From positions 56,767,074-56,831,073 of the forward strand of contig OZ010590.1 of assembly GCA_963932145.1 (NCBI GenBank): a DNA stretch of 64,000 nt, given 5' to 3'. Positions 55,791 through 64,000 of this stretch are shown here, piece after piece; positions within the stretch are counted from its first letter, which is position 1, and each line of letters starts with the position of its first letter. This DNA is from Acanthosepion lycidas. Lineage: Eukaryota; Mollusca; Cephalopoda; Sepiida; Sepiidae. A model generated the notes under the pieces. The model was not told the origin of the DNA. It did not search any database and saw only the letters and a program-made list of their open reading frames with translations. The position numbers and the translations under genes are program-made.

Positions 55791-56950
55791 GCAACTACCA
55801 AATGTAGAAGGTGAATTGGTAATTTACGGGATTCAAAATAGACAGAGCTAGTATTTTCATTTAATTTTATGTTTGCTTTATACCTTTTTAACATTCCCAT
55901 CTTTACATTTTCTGATTTTACACTAGTGGTTAACTTTGACATATCCACCTTTAGAACATCTATACCTAGTGGTCCATTATTTTTTTTACATTCCACTACT
56001 TTAATGGGAATAATTTCAAACTGGTCACAAGTTTCAAAAGTTCCATTGAAGTATCCCAAAGGTCTTATAAAAGATCCTGCAAATTATCTCAATTTTAGAT
56101 GACTTTTTCTCAATTTCAGTTTATCTGTTTGTTCTCAGAAATTTCACTCCCCATATCCACTTGCATTGGAAAAGTCATGCCATTTAATTTTTTCAAAAGA
56201 ATTCTTTTCCTTACCTCTTTATATTGAAAAAAACATCATCAATTCTCTCTTTTTCCAATTTTTCTATACTATTTTCTTTTTAATTTTGCATACAGACTGA
56301 AAATAATTTTTTTCTTCCACAGTTATAGGAAATTTCCCCCAAAACAGAGCAAATGTTTCTGTCAATTTCACACTCATATTTACAGTATTTGCATTTCTTG
56401 CAATCCTTTTTTATACTGTACATTTTAACATAGTCCTCAGTAGAATTATAATTTTTAATCAATATTAACTCTTGTATAACTTCCACATAGGCATTTAAAG
56501 ACAAATTATTCAATTGTAATTGTTCCAATATCTTATATGTATGAGATGTATCAGCCATACCCTCATTCAAATGTAAATGAATGAATTCATCCTCTATAGT
56601 CAAATCTTGAGTTTCCCAGTTTCTCAAATTCACAGAATCTGCTAGCTTCTCTTAATCTGTGAAGATATTGTATAATTGATTCATCTTGTTTCTGTTTAAT
56701 GGACAGAAATTTCGTTCTTTCTCTCATGAAAACTTTCTTTTTAGGTTGTAAACTTCTTTTTATAATTTCTAAAATTTTGTCAAATTTGCATCCAACTTCA
56801 TATAAAATTTCATTTTTCTTGGCAGCTCTCCTCTTTTCACAATGAGGAACAAAATCATAGGGAAACTTAATGTGATTGGCTAGACTACATGTCTAGATAA
56901 ATATGAAAAATAAATGAAATTTCAGCATTCCCACAACTTCAGCATTTCCT
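55791..56950 (-). pseudogene. Gypsy gag/protease region
   Basis: Gag-like LSIKQKQDESIIQYLHRLREASRFCEFE near 56.65-56.72 kb. Degenerate zinc knuckle CKYCKYECEIDRNICSVLGEISYNCGRKKLFSVC (56.28-56.40 kb; Cys spacing kept, His lost). Protease-like MTFPMQVDMGSEIS near 56.15 kb with DMGS in place of D-T/S-G. The following MGYFNGTFETCDQFEIIPIKVV joins toward RT. Confidence 0.7.
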
Positions 56951-57014
56951 CTCAATACATAATTATAAATAATGCTTGCATTTTTATATCTCCTACTCCC
57001 CATATATATGTATT

Positions 57015-57069
57015 TACTTTTATCCAATGAAGGATAAACATGTTATATAGATAGATATGAAAAGTTTAA

Positions 57070-57104
<35 letters not shown>

Positions 57105-58060
57105 TTAGGTTGGTGCAAAAATAATGATGCAATAATGTCGTTTTTTGACGTTACGTCAAAAAACGACATTATTGCGTCATTATTTTTGCACCAACCTAAT
57201 AGATAGATAGATAGATATGCTTTATCAGCAGGAGTGTTCAAATCTCTCCTGCTGTACCATAAATATCCATCTCTGATATATTGGTCCAACTTAATGAAAT
57301 AGGAAAGATTACATTTAGAATGGTCATACTGGATAGATAAGTAAATATGGGAGAACATGATTTATAAATTTTGATATATCAGAACAATCTTAGGCAAATG
57401 AATGACGAAATTCTGTGTGACACATTTTATGCTCTAGAATGACTTCATCAGACTAAAATGATGTCATTGTTGATGGAATGGAGGAGGAGGAGAAGGTAAT
57501 ATAAAAATGTGATCATATACATTGCTACTGTTAGTACTGAAACACAACACTCACAGACTAATTTTGCTTACATCCACCATTTACTTTCTGCAAATGTCAA
57601 AGAATACCAGTAGATGCATTTTTTCCACATCGAGGAATTCAGTGATACACATCTGCTTCGTACATGCTTTCATGTCAGATGCTATTTTACCAACTGCTAT
57701 CTGTAACAAGGCAAAAAAAATTATAAGTTATCAGCAGGAGTGTTCAATCTCTCCTGTTGTACCATCAATATCCATCTCTGATATGTTGGTCCAACTTAAT
57801 GAAATAGGAAGCATTACTTTTAGAATGATCATACTGGATAGATAGGCAGATATGTGAAAATATGATTTATAAATTTTATGTATCAGAACAATCTTATTTT
57901 TATCCAATGAAGTCCTTCTAGAGGAGGAAACATGTTATATAGATAGAATGTTAGGGAAATGAATGACAACGTGGGAAAATTTCTATGTGATATGTTTTGT
58001 TCTTTAGGACTTCATTAGACGAAACATAGATATGAACAGAGATAGACAGATAAGCAGATA
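57015..58060. repeat. Segmental duplication (~510 bp apart) with GATA arrays
   Basis: 57217-57450 (TCAGCAGGAGTGTTCAA, TTGGTCCAACTTAATGAAAT, TATCAGAACAATCTTA) recurs at 57726-57960. A TATCCAATGAAG...AACATGTTATATAGATAG block occurs at 57022 and 57900. GATA runs lie between copies. Confidence 0.8.
57105..57199. mobile_element. 95-bp palindromic mariner MITE (copy 3) inside a GATA array
   Basis: Arms of 46 bp (one mismatch) around a TTA centre. Same ends as copies 1 and 2. TA on both sides comes from GATA: ...GATAGATA | element | TAGATAGATA.... Confidence 0.95.
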
Positions 58061-58599
58061 TGCACAGACTAAGAGAGATACATAGATAAGAACAGAATGT
58101 GATACAAAGAGAGACAGATATATAGATATGATCATAAATTGACATCTGACAGTACAAAAGACTTCAAATATAACTAGTAGTGACTTCTCTTGAAAATGGA
58201 CAAAATTTTGCATTGTGTTATTATCAAGTATCTGTAGAAAAAGGTTTTAGGTCCCAAGAACAATCATGCTAACATGGTTGTTATATTAGGGGAGGATGCT
58301 CCAGCTTTATCAACAGTGTTTGCACTGAATTTAAGAATTAATTTAAGAATTGAAGATGACACAAGGTTTGGATGTTCTATAATTACCACCATCAAGAATA
58401 ACATTGTGTTCACCATATGGTGATGGATAGTAGATAATTGAGTATAAATCAAATAGCCAGTGCTATATCATATCCTGTGAGAGAGTTGAGAATACTCTGC
58501 ACAATAAACTTGGCATGACAAAGGTTTCTATTTGGTAATTTGGTAGGTTCTTCATCTTTTGACACCTGATCAAAAGTGCACCAATCTGATCACATCCCG
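58061..58599. other. Unassigned sequence
   Basis: AGAT-rich start, then no recognised feature. Confidence 0.45.
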
Positions 58600-58850
58600 G
58601 GAAACAATTACCTTGAAAGTATTTATAGAAAAAGCACAAAGAGGCAAACTTACAGTGCTGGGAAAGCGAGTGGAGCTGAGCTGGCAGATCAGGACCAATA
58701 ATATTGCTGATTTTTATTGGATCTTATCAAGGAGCTCAAGGTAAATAGCAGGGGCACTGAACCATATGTGGCAGCAATATTCTAAGCATATATGAATGGT
58801 AGACTTATGGATATGTGACAGATTCTGCTACACTGCAGTTGGCTTAATAT
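58600..58850 (-). mobile_element. LINE-3 fragment
   Basis: Block order as at 13.09-13.28 kb: TATTTATAGAAAAAGCACAA, GCAGATCAGGACCAATAATA, CTGAACCATATGTGGCAGCA. Confidence 0.78.
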
Positions 58851-58854
58851 TTGC

Positions 58855-59200
58855 TAAACATACGTATTTGTAGTTGGCATCTGCTCGTATCCAAGCATCA
58901 GATCATCAGTCTCACTCTTTATTCCCTTTTTCTCCTTTGTGGTGCTGGTAGAGATGGCTGTGAAGGTCCAGCCTGCTTCTGAAGAGTTGTGACCAGGAGT
59001 AAAAGGAGTGTGGGTGGTGGACACAGCGGATGAGTTGAGCCCTCTTGATGGCATGTTGCAGAAATTCTTCATGTTTACAGTTGGACTTGAAAGTCTTGAT
59101 CCTCCACTTCTGATGGTCCTACATCATCAGCAATGGTTTCCCACGTCTCAAGGTTGATGTTGGCCTGTGTCAGAGATGTCTTCAACTGATGCTAAATATG
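58855..59200 (-). pseudogene. LINE-C RT C-terminal fragment
   Basis: The minus strand reads LKTSLTQANINLETWETIADD near 59.14-59.19 kb, then CNMPSRGLNSSAVSTTHTPF and CLDTSRCQLQIRM (Cys-rich tail), as in LINE ORF2 ends of the 'LKxSLKxxNIDPxxWExxAxDR' type. 5'-truncated. Confidence 0.62.
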
Positions 59201-59501
59201 CAAAAATGAAAATACAGGTGCAAAAAAATGAAAAACATACAAAACAACTTATTAAATGCTGGAGGCTGGTAGTGGTTTATTAGCCGAGGCACAAACTCGG
59301 TGTAAAATGTGTTGTACTAAGGCTGCTGAATATTATATACTGAATTATACAACCAAGAGTTGTACCGAATATTGGCACTCCCAGGAGCTAGAATAGTCTG
59401 GAAAAACACACTGGTTAGACATACCAATTTTTGGTTGTGACCATAAAGTTGAACAGTTATAAATTGCATAGGTTGTAAGTTGACAATGACATGAATTAAT
59501 T
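59201..59501. other. Unassigned sequence
   Basis: Nothing recognised. Confidence 0.5.
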
Positions 59502-59947
59502 CAGTGATTCTCAAACTTTTTCTCTGGCCACATTTTCAGAATGAAAACTTCACATCTCAACAAATTTTATGTGATAAAAAGTACATTAAAAAAATAAAAA
59601 AAACAGGGAGAGGGTTAAAAGGAGATAACTGCAGATTCAAAGTCAGAACATTATCATTGATAACTCTCTCCTTCAATTAGCGGACCCTTGTTACTATATT
59701 CTTAATACTTGATATAATGCAAAAATATCACAATGATAAAATTGGTCAATAATTATTTATAACTATTTATACTGAGACTCAGGCAGGCACTTACAAGTAA
59801 TCTATAATAATATTTTAAATTTTGAAATCATATTTATTTTTGGTATATGAATCTTTGAAATCTTTGATTGTCTTTCAATCATTGCCCTCACCAGCTATCC
59901 TCTTCTGTCACACCTATGAGGCAAACCACTTCATTTGGGAACCACTG
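59502..59947. mobile_element. Non-autonomous hAT (Charlie-like) element
   Basis: Left end CAGTGATTCTCAAACTTTTT. Right end is the reverse complement of CAGTGGTTCCCAAATG. Length 446 bp, no coding capacity. Flanking octamers AATTAATT and TATTAGAT agree at 5 of 8 positions. Confidence 0.78.
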
Positions 59948-60474
59948 TATTAGATAGAAGAAGTTCCTTTACTGAATGAAACACATTACTAAGAAGTTTT
60001 TCTATTTTGTCATTCCCTTACGTATGATTAGTCTGATAATAAAGATAATCAATTCTCAGCTAATAAAAAAAATAAAATATGGAGAGAGCCATGATCATCA
60101 ACATCCTGAAGGGACATGACATTAAAAAAAAAAAAAATATTTAATAATTTGGAGCCTGGAAATTGAGTTCTGAAAATGGCCATGTCAAAATACTTCTGAA
60201 AAAATAACCAAGCAAGAGAAATGCATAAAATTAGATTTAATCATGAATGCATAAAACATTGATTTGCAAATGAAAAGAAGATTGTGAAGAAGGTGAGCAT
60301 TTCTAGTAACTGTCACTAAATCTATTTACTAAGTTTAGATTAGTCTTGGATTAGACAAACTGGTGTGAAGCATCCACTGGCTGTAATGATAAAAAAAGAC
60401 ATTTATAGTGTTTTGTCAGAATATTTTTAAATTTATACAATCTAGCTATTAATTTGCCTTTGGAAAATATGATG
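59948..60474. other. Mostly unassigned; LINE-2 3' end at 60060-60120
   Basis: At 60078 the plus strand reads WRERAMIINILKGHDIKK, followed by A13: a very short 5'-truncated LINE-2 insertion. The rest is unrecognised. Confidence 0.55.
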
Positions 60475-60504
60475 TTGTTGTTGTTGGTGGTGGTGATGAT
60501 GATA

Positions 60505-60542
<38 letters not shown>

Positions 60543-60547
60543 CTTCT
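60475..60547. repeat. (GTT)n-(GAT)n triplet microsatellite
   Basis: GTT/GGT then GATGAT repeats, abutting the 3' end of a minus-strand LINE-2. Confidence 0.95.
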
Positions 60548-60845
60548 TCTATGTAACTTGTCCCTTTAGAACTATGTCAATGGTGGCTCTCCACAATCTT
60601 CTTCCCCCTTGTAGCTCTTAATAAATTTTGTCTTTTTGTTATCTCTTCTAAACCTTGTTCTGCCATCCATTTACTCAGGTTCGCTAGCTAGGTTATATTT
60701 CCCCTGTCCCTCTTGCCTTCAATCTGTTCTGTGTGCATCGAATTTTCCAAGCCCCTTTTCCTTATTATATGTACCCTAGAAATTTCAACTGTCTCTTTCT
60801 GTTTAGTATAAGTTACCTTTTCTCTAAAACTTTTTTACTACATGC
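60548..60845 (-). mobile_element. LINE-2 3' fragment
   Basis: ACTTGTCCCTTTAGAACTAT, TGGCTCTCCACAATC, TTGTAGCTCTTAATAAATTT and CCCCTGTCCCTCTTGCCTTC are the same landmarks, in order, as 33.69-33.83 kb and 62.18-62.30 kb. Confidence 0.77.
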
Positions 60846-60851
60846 ATATAA

Positions 60852-60855
<4 letters not shown>

Positions 60856-60900
<45 letters not shown>
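60856..60900. repeat. (TA)n-(CA)n microsatellite
   Basis: About 38 bp TA plus 8 bp CA. Confidence 0.94.
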
Positions 60901-60901
<1 letters not shown>

Positions 60902-61060
60902 TTCAATTCAAGGGTCAGTCATTATATATCCTCCTTATCTTCACTTCCTACCACCTCCTCTTACATTCATATCACACACCTCATTCATCATAACCATTTT
61001 GACAACAAGCCTTGAGTGACTCTCAATCCATGTATAGGGTGAATTTTAGTATAACAATGT
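60901..61060 (+). mobile_element. LINE-3b 3' UTR fragment
   Basis: TCTTCACTTCCTACCACCTC...CACACACCTCATTCA...CTTGAGTGACTC..GTATAGGGTGAATTTTA matches 63.05-63.17 kb. Confidence 0.65.
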
Positions 61061-61884
61061 GCTTGAATGTATGTATATGTTTTTGTGAGTGAGTGTTTAT
61101 ATGCATATATTCAGGTTCAATGAGTCTTTTTGTATTTAGTTTAATGAATGTGTATGTGTTATGAATATGAGTTTGTGTTGAACTATATTTCTATATGTTT
61201 GTGAGTGAGTGTGTATGAGTGAATGTGTGCATGTCTCATCATGAACATGTTTGTGCTTGTATGTGTGTGTTTGCATATGATTGTGGAAAAAAATTTTTGG
61301 CTTTTGGTGGGAAAGCTTTTTACATTTTTCCTATATTCTGCTTGCATTTCATTTGGAATTTTATGCATTCTTCAAATTATTTTCTAATTTTTCTCAAGGC
61401 AAAGATTACAAGCTAAAAGAATTTGCCAAGTCCTTCCTAAGAGATTATCTCAAATCCAATGTTTTATATGCGGAGCATGCTTTCTTTACACATCATAGAA
61501 ATAAAGAAATTGCATTTTAAATTGAGAATATGCTAATCTCTTTGGTCAAAAATCATTTTAAACACATTTTTAAAAGATTTAAATCTGCTATAAAGAATTT
61601 GCTCTCAGCAAGTTAGAAATTGACCCCTAATAGAATTTTAGGGTTTCAAGAAGAAATTGGGACCACAGATTGGCAAATTCAAATTGTTGGAATACTAATC
61701 TTTCTACAATTCTGCAATGCACCTTTTGTGTCAATGAATCTTGGAAACAAGGAATAACATTCTGATGAGTTCTGGAATACGCTACACCATTCACCAATAA
61801 TGGCTAACTTATATTTAAAACCATATGTACATAATTAGTTGGGTTGAGCTGAGCTTTTAGCTTAAAAAGTATTTTTTTTAATCT
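61061..61884. other. TG-rich then unassigned sequence
   Basis: 61060-61290 is rich in GTGTATG/GAGTGTG words (decayed microsatellite). The remainder is unrecognised; overlapping 65- and 79-codon frames lack motifs. Confidence 0.5.
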
Positions 61885-62178
61885 CTTCACTGCAAGGATT
61901 GCAATGAAACCATTAAGATACAAGGAGTTTACAGAGTGTGAGAAAAAAAAGAAAAAATAACCATTTAGTAGAGAGGACAATAAAAGAACAAGAATTAAGA
62001 AGACAGAAGATAGGCATTGCATTTAAATTTTTGAAGATCAAAGTTAATTGGGAAGCAAGAAACCAAAAGAGAGTTCCACAAGTGAGAAGTGTAAGAAAAG
62101 AAACTGTTAGCATAGAACTGATGGTTACATCTAGCCATTTCAGCTAAAAAGTGATGAAATCTTGCTGCCAATCTAGTC
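61885..62178 (-). mobile_element. LINE-3 3' fragment
   Basis: CTGCAAGGATTGCAATGAAACCATT..ACAAGGAGTT (tail), then GAGTTCCACAAGTGAGAAGT and CATCTAGCCATTTCAGCTAA in the same order as 48.36-48.62 kb. Confidence 0.75.
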
Positions 62179-62179
62179 T

Positions 62180-62300
62180 TCTTTACGTGCTGTGTCCCCT
62201 CAGGACTATGACAATCATGGCTCTGTACAATTTCCTGCGGCTCATAGCTCTTAATAAAATTTGCCTGTCTCCTTCTCAACACTGTTTTACCATCCATTTA
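62180..62300 (-). mobile_element. LINE-2 3' end (minus)
   Basis: GTGTCCCCTCAGGACTATGA and ATAAAATTTGCCTGTCTCC reverse-translate to the RxxWRAMI..LRGHST end. It lies head-to-head with the plus-strand LINE-2 that follows. Confidence 0.72.
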
Positions 62301-62304
62301 ATCA

Positions 62305-62555
62305 AGCTCATTATGTTATGCATGAAGAAAGAAGGTTTAGAAAATTTGACATTCACAGCACATATTGAAGGCAACAGAGACAGAGGAAAGCAGTAAATAA
62401 CCTACCTCATGAGCTTGTATGAATGTTTAGAAGAACAGGGATTAATAGAGATAGCGAAAAGACAAAACTTGCTATGCACTACAAAGGACAGAATAATGTG
62501 GAGAGCCATGATCACCCACATCCTGAAGGAAACACAACATATAGAAGAAGTAGCA
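62305..62555 (+). pseudogene. LINE-2 RT C-terminal end
   Basis: Two frames: KKEGLENLTFTAHIEGNRDRGKQ to a stop at 62396, then LYECLEEQGLIEIAKRQNLLCTTKDRIMWRAMITHILKE. Followed by a short GAAGAAGTAGCAGCAG triplet tail. Confidence 0.83.
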
Positions 62556-63180
62556 GCAGTTCAAAAATTTATTAGTCCAGTCCTGGGGGTTGGGGCTAGA
62601 TCCCCTGAGACTTGTCAAATTAGACCAAAAGTAGAGGATTGCTGTTATATCTGGGCAGGAGTTACTCAATCCTTACTTTCCAAACTTGATAGAATTAAAA
62701 ATCCTTTATATGATTGTGTCAAGGAAGACTTATTTTCCACTCTGAAGCCTCTTTTCTACAGATACAATGTTGCAAGCCTCTGTCACTATTGCTATTTCCA
62801 TGTCAAATGTTTAGAGGAGTGTGTCATTCTTTAGTACCACCATATAAGGCTTTTATAACTTGGACAGGTCATGCCATGTCCATGGAGTTGAATCACTCAC
62901 ATTTCCTCCATATTCCAATTACAAGAAGAAAGTTACACTCAGACAGCTTTTTTTGAAGAAATGTTAATGTGGAACAAACTCACACACAGATGCTTCTCTG
63001 AATACTACAATCTTGATCTTTTTAAGCCAAAGGTCATTTTCTTTCACTCTTCCTCATAATCTTCACCTCCTCCCACCAGCTCTTAAATTCATAACACAAA
63101 CCTCATTCAGTAACTGACTCCTTTTATTAGTTCTTGAGCCTTGTATTGGGTGAACTTTTATATATATACAAAAAAAGACT
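62556..63180 (+). pseudogene. LINE-3b RT tail and 3' UTR
   Basis: IRPKVEDCCYIWAGVTQSLLSKLDRIKN, then RYNVASLCHYCYFHVKCLEE, later decayed FFPR..LWNKLTHRCFSEYYNLDLFK. The 3' UTR ends AGCCTTGTATTGGGTGAACTTTTATATATATA, the LINE-3b end. It follows LINE-2 directly. Confidence 0.83.
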
Positions 63181-63659
63181 ATGTTTGAACTTTGGTCTCA
63201 ATCTATATGAGTCTCTCACATTAAAATGGCTTTGTACTTCATTCTGGATGAGGTTGTTATTTAGTTAAATACCATTGCTGAAACTGTTGCTGCGTTGCTG
63301 AAACTGTTGCCGTGTTGCTGAAATTTGAACACCAGAAGGCTGTATAGATTTAGACAGTAGATCCCTATAGATATATTGACTTTATTATAACTGCCTATTT
63401 GGGTCTTTCATTCCTGCAAATTTCTGGAGCACTAAGTAAATCAATAATAAGACCCAGTGTTTTCCAGAGAAAATTAAATTATTGTGTTTCAAATTCCTAT
63501 TTCTTGGAGCATGATATTGAAGTGGTCATGTGATAAGGAGTTTCAGGCAATTAATTGCTTGGAAAATAGTAACAATTTTTAACTTGAAAAAAAAAAATCT
63601 TTTCAGACCTTGAAATGAAGACAAGTTGAATATTTGGGGAACAATGACAAAAGGCTTAA
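63181..63659. other. Unassigned sequence with a 20-bp tandem repeat
   Basis: TTGCTGAAACTGTTGCTGCG at 63275-63294 repeats at 63295-63314 (two changes) and partly to 63324. Nothing else recognised. Confidence 0.6.
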
Positions 63660-63795
63660 GTAAATTATTTATGTAATGTTGTCCTCATCTTTATTGCCAT
63701 ATTCATGATGTTTCAGCCATTGTACACTTTGACCTTCTTCAGGTGATTGAACTAAAGGTGAGGACAACAGTTTGAACAATTTAAATAGTGTAAAT
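63660..63795 (-). mobile_element. R3 SINE tail-half copy
   Basis: TGTCCTCATCTTTATTGCCA, CATGATGTTTCAGCCATTGT and CTTCTTCAGGTGATTGA align with the 20.95-21.05 kb copy. The last 200 bp of the window show nothing further. Confidence 0.68.
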
Positions 63796-64000
63796 AATTA
63801 CAATACCTCATCTCAGAAATATAGACAGATATAAATTATTCTGTTGCTACATAAAGAAAGTGGCAAGGATAAATAAATTCTGTAGGTATTCCTGGGAAAT
63901 AGAACTTAAATTTTTGTGTATTCACAAGAATTTAGAGTGGATGATGGAACATAAGAGGTACTCCTGCCTCCACTAAATATATTGGAATTATATAAATCTG

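Larger units (their letters stand above)
52929..57000 (-). mobile_element. Ty3/Gypsy-type retrotransposon relic
   Basis: Minus strand, order gag zinc region - protease - RT/RNase H - integrase, spanning about 4 kb and interrupted by a solo LTR. Its own LTRs are not recognised. Many stops. The gene order and integrase type fit Gypsy elements common in aquatic invertebrates. Confidence 0.87.

Overview
The window reads as non-coding, repeat-rich DNA of an animal nuclear genome. I found no convincing host exon. Almost every protein-like stretch is a decayed fragment of a mobile element. The mix suggests a mollusc, most likely a cephalopod such as an octopus: many fragments of a few LINE families, several tRNA-headed SINE families, long (TA)n tracts, GATA arrays, mariner/Tc1/pogo/hAT relics, a Helitron and Gypsy-type LTRs. 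That taxonomic call is inference from composition and remembered families. No search was run.

Layout. 0-9 kb: a foldback MITE, a LINE with a zinc-finger tail, SINE copies, a complete non-autonomous Helitron with both termini, and a full-length but broken mariner with matching TIRs. 9-17 kb: a rearranged Tc1 element, LINE fragments, a 335-bp (TA)n array, an 800-bp purine-rich tract with very little C, and a mariner pseudogene. 17-27 kb: tandem copies of a repeat that shares its 3' tail with the main LINE family, a LINE tail inside a hAT MITE, a mosaic of two Tc1 pieces and a LINE, then a pogo/Tigger element. 27-36 kb: an 80-bp palindromic mariner MITE, a LINE with a recognisable YADD box, and a decayed 235-bp tandem repeat split by a LINE that is itself split by a solo LTR. 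36-45 kb: a DD37D-type mariner relative, a hAT (ZBED/FAM200-like) pseudogene with the 80-bp MITE inside it, and a second solo LTR of the same family followed by a foldback MITE. 45-58 kb: LINE fragments, a head-to-head SINE pair bounded by one 12-bp direct repeat, a GATA-rich zone with a minisatellite, two more solo LTRs, and a minus-strand Gypsy element whose integrase is split by yet another solo LTR. 58-64 kb: more LINE ends, a hAT MITE and short tandem repeats.

Labels used below. LINE-3: RT tail with motifs such as IYKST and ASLCLFYKYFHG. LINE-3b: a related copy with a YADD box and its own 3' end. LINE-2: tail with KEGLEN and WRAMI. LINE-A and LINE-C: ORF2 tails with a C-terminal Cys/His motif. 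SINE-A and SINE-B: tRNA-headed, with a shared central motif. R1, R3, R4, R5: interspersed or tandem repeats. LINE clades (CR1/Jockey-like or RTE-like) were not resolved.

The genes do not work together as a pathway. The window is a record of successive insertions, and its best information is insertion order, target-site duplications and shared tails. I do not see a clear new biological system. The observations most worth checking are the inverted SINE dimer, the rearranged Tc1 element, the three 80-95 bp palindromic MITEs, and the triple nesting at 33-35 kb.
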